Below, piece after piece: positions 1 to 5,500 of a stretch of DNA of 7,071 nt; position 1 is the stretch's first letter; every line of letters starts with the position of its first letter. Made by a program: the position numbers and the translations under genes. Below the pieces are notes generated by a model that had not been told where the DNA came from, made no database searches, and worked only from the letters and a program-made list of their open reading frames with translations. This stretch comes from CAYLMG01 sp964568365. GTDB taxonomy: Bacteria > Planctomycetota > Phycisphaerae > Sedimentisphaerales > Anaerobacaceae. The stretch spans positions 1-7,071 of the forward strand of contig CAZMQF010000131.1 of assembly GCA_964568365.1 (NCBI GenBank). Direction: 5' to 3'.

Positions 1-329
1 TGCTGATACTTTCTGACATTGTCAATCGATTTGCGTATAGCCGACAATAAATCTTTGTCTATCCGGGCATGCGCCTTTTCTAATTCCCGGCGGTTTACTC
101 TGAGCTGTGAAGCTGTCAGTTTTACATTGTCAAATTTATCGGCAAATTCAATTAAGGCCTGGTCTTGCTGCTTTCGTACGGCATCAAGTATTTTCATTAG
201 CTGCTCATATCTTTCATCACCGGGAACAAAATATGATGACTCGAATAATTTTTCGTGAAGGTCCGTTATTTTTTGATGCCACTGAGTATCTGAGGACAAG
301 GTAAGAATTTTGCCAAGATTGCCGGCCAT
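1..329 (-). CDS. hisD: Histidinol dehydrogenase, N-terminal part (runs off the window)
   Basis: The reading frame is open from an ATG at 327-329 to the window edge, giving 109 complete codons of a protein that is usually about 430 residues. HisD catalyses the last two steps of histidine biosynthesis, oxidising L-histidinol to L-histidine with two NAD+ in the cytoplasm. The recognisable family signature is the N-terminal helical region: ILDAVRKQQDQALIEFADKF (residues 47-66), then an LRV-RRELEKAHARID stretch and a SIDNVRKYQ segment, matching the family pattern of 'R-GD-AL-E-(T/S)-KFD' followed by 'AI-NI--F'. The zinc and active-site residues lie further on and are outside the window. The start is fixed by AGGAG six bases upstream. 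The gene follows the exported unknown protein by nine bases, so it is probably translated from the same mRNA. There is no other his gene in view. Confidence 0.9.
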   Translation of the reverse strand, partial: MAGNLGKILTLSSDTQWHQKITDLHEKLFESSYFVPGDERYEQLMKILDAVRKQQDQALIEFADKFDNVKLTASQLRVNRRELEKAHARIDKDLLSAIRKSIDNVRKYQ

Positions 330-335
330 ATTGTG

Positions 336-341
336 CTCCTA
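336..341 (-). promoter_or_regulatory. hisD ribosome binding site overlapping the upstream stop codon
   Basis: On the minus strand the sequence is TAGGAG, six bases, then ATG. The TAG is the stop codon of the preceding gene and its last bases are the first bases of the Shine-Dalgarno. This arrangement fixes the hisD start and suggests translational coupling between the two genes. Confidence 0.75.
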
Positions 342-1130
342 TTTCCCAAAATTACCGTAGCTGTAAACACGTCTTGCACGCTGGAGCAGAAGGTAATTGC
401 TGCCTTTATATTTTGTAACGGTCCCCGCCACCTTGAATCGGATTCGCTCGAGCTCGGCCGACTGTTTTTGCCAGGCATTCTCAAGTGTCTGGCAGGGCAG
501 CAATGGTATTGAAATATTCTCGACGTTTCTGCCGAGAGCATCAAGAACAAAGACGGTTCTGCCATCCGGCTGTTTTAATATGAATCCGGTCCTGTCAGCA
601 AGGACATGGTTTTGTTCGAAATCCAGTCCTTTTTGCATTTGTGCCGGACGAATAGCTTTTTCGGCAGTTAGTTTTTCCAGGATATGAGCAGGCAGTTGCA
701 ATTCATCGTCAGGTTTATTGACTTGTGTTTTTTCCTGCCCCTTTGGGGGTATGTTTTCGATTTTTTTAATCTGACCGACCGGCAGGTAGTTATCTATGAA
801 GAAATAGTTTTTTCTTTTATAAGTTGTGACCCTGCCCCAGATGCGAAAACCGGTTTCGGGGTCCTGTTTTATATTAGCCGTCATTTTTTCAAGCCCTATA
901 GATGACAGCAGCTCGACATTTGTTCCGCCCTTAATGATTGCTTTGTCGTCTCTAAGGTCATTATCAAGCCTGAAATAATATATGCCGTTGGTATCGGGGA
1001 CAATCAGTTTGCCGTCAACGCCGCTCAATGCCATGCCGTCTCGTAACAGGGCATTCGGATTAGGCTGCTGCCCGGAAGCTGTGATGTATGCTGAAACTAC
1101 TAAAATTATTAACAAAGATTTTTTAAACAT
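339..1130 (-). CDS. Exported protein of unknown function with two repeated domains
   Basis: I do not recognise a named family. The 263-residue product starts with a Sec-type signal peptide: MFKK, then a hydrophobic core at residues 5-17 and a likely cleavage site near ITASG|QQ (about residue 20). No later membrane segment is evident, so it should be periplasmic or surface-associated. The mature part has two similar modules, about residues 42-118 and 182-255, joined by a polar, lysine- and proline-rich linker (about 119-150). Each module has a 'D/NG-x-YYF or TVFVLD' strand pair, a variable middle and a closing motif: FRIWGRVTTYKRKNYFFID in the first and FKVAGTVTKYKGSNYLLLQ in the second. The second form, a 'G-VT-YKG-NYLLLQ' beta-rich motif, suggests a small beta-barrel fold, but that is inference. 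The ATG at 1128-1130 has AGGA seven bases upstream. The gene lies 23 bases after the LOG-family gene and nine bases before hisD, within the same operon. It is a real gene; its role is unknown. Confidence 0.8.
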   Translation of the reverse strand: MFKKSLLIILVVSAYITASGQQPNPNALLRDGMALSGVDGKLIVPDTNGIYYFRLDNDLRDDKAIIKGGTNVELLSSIGLEKMTANIKQDPETGFRIWGRVTTYKRKNYFFIDNYLPVGQIKKIENIPPKGQEKTQVNKPDDELQLPAHILEKLTAEKAIRPAQMQKGLDFEQNHVLADRTGFILKQPDGRTVFVLDALGRNVENISIPLLPCQTLENAWQKQSAELERIRFKVAGTVTKYKGSNYLLLQRARRVYSYGNFGK

Positions 1131-1153
1131 AAGTAATCCTGTTGAAAAATGTA

Positions 1154-1681
1154 TTAATCAAATATTTGTTTTATAATCTCTAAAACCCTCTCCGGTTCTT
1201 CGGCTACTTGTATGTATTGTATGCACTCGGAATCTTCGGCCTTCATCAAATCGAGAAGCGGCTGCCAGAATCCGCCGACCAGTATAACAGGTTTATTTTT
1301 GTTTATAAAGCCTTTATTTTTCAACTCCCATACCTTTGCCAGCTCCAGCAGTGTGCCCGTTGAGCCCGGCAGGACGACATATGCCTGTGCCGTTTTTATC
1401 AGGGTATCAAGCCGCTCGTCGAGAGTCTCGGTTACAATCTCTCTGCTGACATATTTATTGGCCCTTACGGGTCCGAAGGCCTTGCAGGTAACACCGATAG
1501 TTTTGCCGCCGGCTTTTGAAGAGCCTTTCGCTGCTGCCAGCATTGTGCCGCCGTATCCGCCGTTAATGACTGTAAAACCGGCTTCTGCCAGCAACAGGCC
1601 GATTTTTTCGGCCAGTATAAATACGTCATCAGCGGGCTCCGACCTGCCGCTGCCGAAAATAGCTATAATTCTTTCACCCAT
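1154..1681 (-). CDS. LOG/SLOG-family Rossmann-fold protein (probable nucleoside-5'-monophosphate phosphoribohydrolase)
   Basis: This 175-residue cytoplasmic protein has the full lysine-decarboxylase-like/LOG core. FGSGR (9-13) is the first glycine loop, NGGYGGTM (40-47) the second, and LPGSTGTLLE (104-113) is the family signature usually written PGGxGTxxE, here with Ser in the second glycine position. Arg90 lies 14 residues before Pro105, the same spacing as the catalytic Arg in LOG enzymes, and Glu113 is the catalytic acid. Family members hydrolyse the N-glycosidic bond of nucleotide monophosphates, for example the cytokinin-activating LOG enzymes, and are often mislabelled as lysine decarboxylases. 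The shorter form and the GS-for-GG change fit the SLOG cluster 4/TIGR00725-like branch, whose substrates are poorly known. The start codon overlaps the aconitase stop by eight bases and has no clear Shine-Dalgarno, so its translation is probably coupled to aconitase. Confidence 0.85.
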   Translation of the reverse strand: MGERIIAIFGSGRSEPADDVFILAEKIGLLLAEAGFTVINGGYGGTMLAAAKGSSKAGGKTIGVTCKAFGPVRANKYVSREIVTETLDERLDTLIKTAQAYVVLPGSTGTLLELAKVWELKNKGFINKNKPVILVGGFWQPLLDLMKAEDSECIQYIQVAEEPERVLEIIKQIFD

Positions 1682-3647
1682 ATGCTTTTTTACGTGTTAA
1701 GTTCAATAGACCTGCCGACAGTAGAATTTGCCTTTCCCTGTCAGAGAGACTGAGATTGCCGACAAATTCAAATGAGCTGCTCTTATTAGTAATGGTCACT
1801 TTATCACCGATTTTTATCGCTTCCAGAAGACCTTTTATCTCCAGATGGTCATCTGTGTCTATCTTTTCGTAATCGGCAGGGTCGGCAAATTCTATCGGCA
1901 CGATGCAAAAATTAATTAAGTTCGACCTGTGAATCCTCTCAATGCTTTTAGCTATCACCACGCGAACGCCAAGGTACATCGGACAAAGTGCAGCGTGTTC
2001 TCTTGATGAGCCCTGACCATAACTGAGGCCGGCTACAATAATGCCGGCAGTGCCTTTTTTCTTTAACTCGAGTGCACGCTGAGAAAAACTCGGCAGGTTG
2101 TGCTCATTGAAACAGTTGAAGACAAACCTGGAATATTCCGGCACGTTCGAGCGCAATTTAAGAAAAGTTCCTGCCGGCATAATATGGTCGGTTGTTATCT
2201 TGTCGCCGACCTTTATAAGTACCTGTCCTTTAAGCGTCTCAGGCAGCGGCGAAGGTGTCTCGGGTACAATAATCGTCGGGCCTCGCAAAACCTTAACTTT
2301 TTCCGCATCTTCTATGCTGAGAGGTTTTTCTATCATACTGTCGTCAACGGCAAATTCCTCAGGCATCTCACAGCTTGGGTATTCAACTGCAAAGAGTTTC
2401 GGCAAATCGCGAGGGTCGGTTATCTTTGCTGTTAAGGCGGAAGCGACAGCAGTTTCCGGGCTGACTAAAAAAATCTGGTCATTTTTTGTTCCGCTTCGCC
2501 CGGCAAAGTTCCTGTTGAATGTTCGAAGGCTTACGACGCCGTCAGCGGGAGAGAATCCCTGGCCTATGCAGGGGCCACAGCCTGATTCGAGAATTCTTGC
2601 ACCGGCACTTATGATATCAGCAAGAGCACCGTTTGAAGCGAGCATATTCAAGACCTGTCTGCTGCCGGGTGCAATAGCGAATTCCACCGTGCTATTTATA
2701 TGCCTGCCTTTTAAGACTTTCGCGACCATCATCAAATCTGTAAAGCTGGAGTTCGTGCAGCTGCCGATAACCACCTGATTTGTTTTGGAGCCTGCGATTT
2801 CGGCTACTGTCTTGACATTGTCAGGAGAAGAAGGACAGGCAGCCATCGGTTCAAGCTCAGATAGATTGATTTCAATGATTCTGTCGTATTCAGCGTCAGG
2901 CTCTGCAGCCAGAGCTTTGAAATCGGTTTCTCTTTTCTGGGCGGCAAGAAATCTTCTGGTCCGTTCGTCACTTGGGAATATACTCGTTGTTACGCCTAGT
3001 TCTGCGCCCATATTTGTAATTGTTGCTCTCTGTGGTACTGAAAGAGTAGAAACTGCATCACCGAAATACTCGATTGCCCAGCCGACATTGCCTTTCGTGG
3101 TAAGAATGCTTAGCAGTTTGAGAATGATATCTTTTGCCGAGACCCAGTCATTAAGCCGGCCGGCAAGCCTGACGCCGAGCACTTTGGGACATCTCAGATA
3201 GAAAGGCCCACCTGCCATAGCTGCTGCCACATCAAGCCCTCCAGCACCAATAGCCAAAGCTCCTATACCTCCGTCAGTAGGTGTATGTGAATCACTGCCG
3301 AGCAGTGTTGCGCCGGGCCTGCCGAACCGTTCGAGATGAACCTGATGGCAGATACCATTGCCGGCCCTTGAGTGATAAACACCGGCTTTGGCAGCGGCCG
3401 TTTGCAGATACAAATGGTCGTTATGATTTTCCGGGCCGAACTGACTGATATTGTGGTCGATATAACTGACCGAAAGAGCAGTTTTTACTCTGCCGTTACC
3501 TATCGACTCATAAAGTAAAAAAGCTGTTGTGCCTGTAGCATCCTGGGTGAGTGTCTGGTCGATTCGTATAGCAATCTCTCGGCCGGCAACGAGACTGCCT
3601 TTAACCAGATGGTCAGATAATATTTTATAAATCAGCGTTTGACCCAT
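1674..3647 (-). CDS. Aconitate hydratase, single-chain 'Aquifex-type'
   Basis: The enzyme interconverts citrate and isocitrate through cis-aconitate in the TCA cycle, using a [4Fe-4S] cluster in the cytoplasm. With the start at 3647 it has 657 residues, much shorter than AcnA or AcnB (about 860-890) and matching the TIGR01342-type aconitases. The catalytic half comes first: an IDH motif at 63-65, GSDSHTPTDGG (117-127), and cluster ligands Cys297 in GSCTNSS and Cys357/Cys360 in SGCGPC. The swivel domain follows, with GDKITTDHIMPAG (481-493), YGQGSSREHA (543-552; family form YGxGSSREHA) and RIHRSNLINF (571-580). All expected key residues are present. An in-frame ATG 12 codons further upstream (3681-3683) is less likely, because the ATG at 3645-3647 has GGAG seven bases before it and begins at the conserved first helix. 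Isopropylmalate dehydratase or homoaconitase is less likely, since LeuC-like and LeuD-like halves are fused here in aconitase fashion. It is the first gene of the left operon. Confidence 0.93.
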   Translation of the reverse strand: MGQTLIYKILSDHLVKGSLVAGREIAIRIDQTLTQDATGTTAFLLYESIGNGRVKTALSVSYIDHNISQFGPENHNDHLYLQTAAAKAGVYHSRAGNGICHQVHLERFGRPGATLLGSDSHTPTDGGIGALAIGAGGLDVAAAMAGGPFYLRCPKVLGVRLAGRLNDWVSAKDIILKLLSILTTKGNVGWAIEYFGDAVSTLSVPQRATITNMGAELGVTTSIFPSDERTRRFLAAQKRETDFKALAAEPDAEYDRIIEINLSELEPMAACPSSPDNVKTVAEIAGSKTNQVVIGSCTNSSFTDLMMVAKVLKGRHINSTVEFAIAPGSRQVLNMLASNGALADIISAGARILESGCGPCIGQGFSPADGVVSLRTFNRNFAGRSGTKNDQIFLVSPETAVASALTAKITDPRDLPKLFAVEYPSCEMPEEFAVDDSMIEKPLSIEDAEKVKVLRGPTIIVPETPSPLPETLKGQVLIKVGDKITTDHIMPAGTFLKLRSNVPEYSRFVFNCFNEHNLPSFSQRALELKKKGTAGIIVAGLSYGQGSSREHAALCPMYLGVRVVIAKSIERIHRSNLINFCIVPIEFADPADYEKIDTDDHLEIKGLLEAIKIGDKVTITNKSSSFEFVGNLSLSDRERQILLSAGLLNLTRKKAYG

Positions 3648-3654
3648 AACCGGT

Positions 3655-3658
3655 CTCC
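3655..3658 (-). promoter_or_regulatory. Ribosome binding site that fixes the aconitase start
   Basis: GGAG on the minus strand stands seven bases before the ATG at 3645-3647. The longer frame beginning at 3683 has no comparable site, so the shorter protein is preferred. Confidence 0.7.
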
Positions 3659-3674
3659 ATAAAAGAGACAGGCA

Positions 3675-3702
3675 ATTTAGCATAATCTGAGGAAAAAAAC
3701 AA
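3675..3702 (-). promoter_or_regulatory. Possible weak promoter for the aconitase operon
   Basis: Between the upstream terminator and the aconitase start, the minus strand has TTGTTT (3697-3702), 16 bases, then CTAAAT (3675-3680). Both boxes are imperfect and the stretch is AT-rich, so this is only the best candidate. A promoter is expected somewhere here because the upstream gene ends at an intrinsic terminator. Confidence 0.2.
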
Positions 3703-3759
3703 AATTATTTTCATTCTGTAAAATGCTGTTTGAGAATGTTTTGAGTGAAGCGACAAGAC

Positions 3760-3804
3760 CGAAAACAAAAGAAGCGGCCTTGAGAATACTTTCTCAAGGC
3801 CGCT
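3760..3804 (-). terminator. Intrinsic terminator of the second pseudopilin gene
   Basis: A perfect 14-bp stem (3773-3786 with 3791-3804) closes on a TACT loop. On the minus strand it is followed by the T-rich run TTCTTTTGTTTTC. It lies about 80 bases after the stop of the 3884-4855 gene and separates that gene from the aconitase operon. Confidence 0.85.
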
Positions 3805-3840
3805 GGTAAAGAACTGAATAAAGCTTTAAGCAAGCCGTAC

Positions 3841-3856
3841 AGGTACAACAGTACCT
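3841..3856 (-). other. Small hairpin in the 3' untranslated region
   Basis: AGGTAC and GTACCT form a perfect 6-bp stem with a four-base loop, 28 bases after the pseudopilin stop codon and upstream of the main terminator. No T-run follows, so it is not a terminator by itself; it may only be 3'-end structure. Confidence 0.35.
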
Positions 3857-3872
3857 ATCTTTCTGCTTTCTT

Positions 3873-3904
3873 ATTGTAGTGGTCTATAATTGTAGTGGTC
3901 TATA
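3873..3904. repeat. Perfect 16-bp tandem duplication across a stop codon
   Basis: The unit attgtagtggtctata occurs twice in a row (3873-3888 and 3889-3904) with no mismatch. The stop codon of the minus-strand pseudopilin gene (3884-3886) lies in it. Because 16 is not a multiple of three, the duplication shifts the frame. A single-copy allele would end PLQ-TAA, while the present one ends PLQL-TAG. Confidence 0.95.
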
Positions 3905-4855
3905 TACTGCATGCCTTTGTTTTGTACCTTCATTTATGAGGATAGAATCAATTTTACTTCTGGGAAGAATTATTTGATTAGCTGGATCATCTTCAAAACA
4001 AGAGGGTGGGTCATCACCGGCCTCCTTTGGTACGATAGAAACTTTTGGCAATGTCGTATAAATATTGTCTCTATCAGCACCACAGTAAGGTTTTTCCTCA
4101 TATTTCACGTGGCCGTCGTTGAATAATACATTTTGTCCCTCAGAACGATGGTTTTGAGAATTTCCAAATTTTTCCTCCTCTCTTGAGCCTGGATAAACAT
4201 AATATATCGGCGTAGCTGGTGGTGGTGGGTCCAATTCAAGAGCCAGATACGGGCTTCTGTCAGCCATTATAGCCATATCAGATTCACTGTAAGGAGTCAA
4301 AGGATAATAGGAAGTTTCAATAGTGCCAAATGGTACCTGATAAGCATAGCTATAATGCTTTGCTGGGTTACCACCGAAATCCCAGGCCTCTGTGATGTCC
4401 TGTTTATAGACAGTGTTGGGCTGATAGTCTTGAAGGTCAAATTCCTCTGCAAGGGTATCGCCACCGCAGATAAATATCCTGGTCCCTGCGTCAGCATACT
4501 TAATCAAAAGAAACAAACAGGAACCAATTGTCGCCCCTACATCCTCCATAGCGCCGAAAGCACCAATCTGACCTGGTGGTGGTACGGGTGGTGGTACGCT
4601 GCTGGAGTCCCATCCCTCTGTACCTAGCAGGGGTCCCCAGTAGCTGTCTCTGCCTCCGGCACGAGGATATTTTTGTTCGTAATCGTTGGCATATGTGAGC
4701 ATCGATTTGCCAAAGCCTGACAGGTGGGTACCGCAGACGACTCGCTGGGCAATAAAGCGCACCCTTGCCAGCGCCGGCATCAAGATGCCCATCAGCATCG
4801 CGATGATCGCGATAACGACCAATAGCTCAACTAATGTAAAACCTTTCTTTTTCAT
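3884..4855 (-). CDS. Type II secretion-like pseudopilin (prepilin N-terminal methylation motif), copy 2
   Basis: This 323-residue protein begins MKKKG|FTLVELLVVIAII, the class III signal cut by prepilin peptidase after Gly5. Phe6 becomes the methylated residue and Glu10 is the conserved Glu5 of the mature pilin. The hydrophobic helix (6-29) leads into a polar helix and then a long globular domain. The region NHRSEGQNVLFNDGHV (235-250) is the H-x(9-10)-DG-like motif of planctomycete and lentisphaere pseudopilins, followed by DNIYT (263-267) and a C-terminal DSILINEG block (303-310). A VPPPVPPP insert sits at 87-94. The gene is monocistronic, with its own promoter (5180-5208), a long leader, AAAGGAGAG seven bases before the ATG, and a terminator. 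It is paralogous to the protein at 5501-6496. The substrate or filament it joins is unknown, and no secretion machinery is nearby. Confidence 0.9.
   Translation of the reverse strand: MKKKGFTLVELLVVIAIIAMLMGILMPALARVRFIAQRVVCGTHLSGFGKSMLTYANDYEQKYPRAGGRDSYWGPLLGTEGWDSSSVPPPVPPPGQIGAFGAMEDVGATIGSCLFLLIKYADAGTRIFICGGDTLAEEFDLQDYQPNTVYKQDITEAWDFGGNPAKHYSYAYQVPFGTIETSYYPLTPYSESDMAIMADRSPYLALELDPPPPATPIYYVYPGSREEEKFGNSQNHRSEGQNVLFNDGHVKYEEKPYCGADRDNIYTTLPKVSIVPKEAGDDPPSCFEDDPANQIILPRSKIDSILINEGTKQRHAVYRPLQL
4575..4598. repeat. 12-bp perfect tandem duplication inside the pseudopilin gene
   Basis: The unit ggtggtggtacg occurs twice in a row (4575-4586 and 4587-4598). On the minus strand it encodes VPPP twice (residues 87-94), a proline-rich loop absent from the neighbouring paralogue. 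The duplication keeps the frame. Confidence 0.9.
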
Positions 4856-5173
4856 TTTTTCTCTCCTTTATTTTTTTCGAGGTTCGCATCCAGTCATTTT
4901 CGGGCCCGCTTTAATTATCCTTTAAATAAATGCTAACAAAATTCTTTTTTAGGAACCTCGACTTTTTATTATATTCCGTCCAAAAATGACTGGTTCAATC
5001 TCTCTAATAATGACTTTGCCAATGACGTTAATGTAATCAATTTCTGTCCTAATCAGCTTTACAAGCAGAAAAAAACATTAAGTTCTTGGCAGGCAGGCTT
5101 AAAGATATGACGTTAAAATAGGAATATAATAACTCTTCAAATTATGATAAACTAACAAACCTGTCTGCTATCT
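4856..5173 (-). other. Long 5' untranslated leader of the second pseudopilin gene
   Basis: If transcription starts about seven bases after the -10 box at 5180-5185, the mRNA has a leader of roughly 318 bases before the ATG at 4855. It contains no convincing gene. It holds a direct repeat of TTAACGTCAT (minus strand; 5107-5116 and 5022-5031), three same-direction GTCATT words (5021-5026, 5009-5014, 4985-4990), a TTTCTG/CAGAAA stem candidate near 5041-5071, and the interleaved inverted repeats listed separately. The Shine-Dalgarno AAAGGAGAG is at 4861-4869. Confidence 0.55.
4877..4993 (-). ncRNA. Candidate pseudoknot cis-regulatory RNA
   Basis: In the RNA read from the minus strand, segment A (4993-4980, CCAGUCAUUUUUGG) pairs with A' (4903-4890, CCGAAAAUGACUGG): 14 bp including one G-U. 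Segment B (4961-4953, UCGAGGUUC) pairs with B' (4885-4877, GAACCUCGA): 9 bp, perfect. The order is A-B-A'-B', so the helices interleave instead of nesting, which is pseudoknot topology with connecting stretches of about 18, 49 and 4 bases. B' ends seven bases before AAAGGAGAG, so folding could control ribosome access. I cannot match it to a known riboswitch class such as GEMM, and the inverted repeats could instead act in DNA. Confidence 0.4.
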
Positions 5174-5179
5174 AAATAC

Positions 5180-5208
5180 AACTTAACACGAAAGATATTC
5201 TTTGTCAA
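5180..5208 (-). promoter_or_regulatory. Sigma-70-type promoter for the second pseudopilin gene
   Basis: The minus strand has a perfect -35 TTGACA (5203-5208), a 17-base spacer and -10 TAAGTT (5180-5185), with a TG one base upstream of the -10 (extended -10). It points toward the gene starting at 4855 and lies after the previous gene's terminator. Confidence 0.65.
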
Positions 5209-5209
5209 G

Positions 5210-5338
5210 TTAATTTTCGGCGAATTTCAATAATTTTCTAAAAAATTTTTTTGCTCCCTTCTTCATCTTCTCGATGCCAATTATCCCACAAAATAGGCAA
5301 AAGCGGCAAAAAAGCTCGGTTCCCAATGAAATCTCCAC
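5210..5338 (-). CDS. Possible micro-ORF, Cys-rich then cationic amphipathic
   Basis: An open frame of 42 codons begins at a GTG (5336-5338). A better-placed TTG start (5324-5326) has GGAG six bases upstream and would give 37 residues. The first part reads ELFCRFCLFCGIIGIEK, with three cysteines spaced C-x2-C-x2-C. The end reads MKKGAKKFFRKLLKFAEN, a lysine-rich stretch that would form an amphipathic helix. The TAA stop abuts the TTGACA promoter of the pseudopilin gene. No promoter is visible between it and the upstream terminator, and both proposed starts are non-ATG. It may be a chance frame or a gene remnant. Confidence 0.2.
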   Translation of the reverse strand: MEISLGTELFCRFCLFCGIIGIEKMKKGAKKFFRKLLKFAEN

Positions 5339-5375
5339 GCGAAACGACTTTTAGATGCCGCAAAAAAGCTATAGA

Positions 5376-5404
5376 AAAACTGCCGGCGGCCAGCCGGCAG
5401 TTTT
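5376..5404 (-). terminator. Intrinsic terminator of the first pseudopilin gene
   Basis: A perfect 12-bp stem (5376-5387 with 5393-5404), GC-rich in its centre, closes on a five-base loop. On the minus strand it runs into a T-rich tract that continues as TCTATAGCTTTTTTG. It lies 97 bases after the stop at 5501. A smaller 7-bp hairpin (5433-5439 with 5454-5460) sits between. T-rich flanks on the plus side mean it could also act in the other direction. Confidence 0.85.
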
Positions 5405-5500
5405 GTATTTTGACATAAGGTAACTCATTTCACACTCAGGTCCAAATAGGTTGCTGAGTGCAACATCAGGTATCTAATTCTGTTTTTTGTGCGTATGTAC

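Noticed and set aside
1212..1700. A 162-codon plus-strand open frame.
   Set aside because: It lies entirely opposite the LOG-family gene, which carries clear motifs. It is a complementary-strand shadow.
2098..2778. A 226-codon plus-strand open frame.
   Set aside because: It is antisense to the middle of the aconitase gene, whose family motifs continue through this stretch. The product has no recognisable domain and looks like low-complexity shadow coding.
3648..3683. A 12-codon N-terminal extension of aconitase (start at 3683).
   Set aside because: The extension has no ribosome binding site, whereas the internal ATG at 3647 has GGAG at ideal spacing and begins at the conserved start of the family.
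4868..4897. A nine-codon upstream ORF (MTGCEPRKK) ending at the pseudopilin ribosome binding site.
   Set aside because: It has no Shine-Dalgarno of its own and coincides with the A' and B' pairing segments, which explain the sequence better.
4901..4908. The CGGGCCCG palindrome.
   Set aside because: Eight bases of self-complementarity without a loop is weak, and part of it belongs to the A' strand. No separate function can be claimed.
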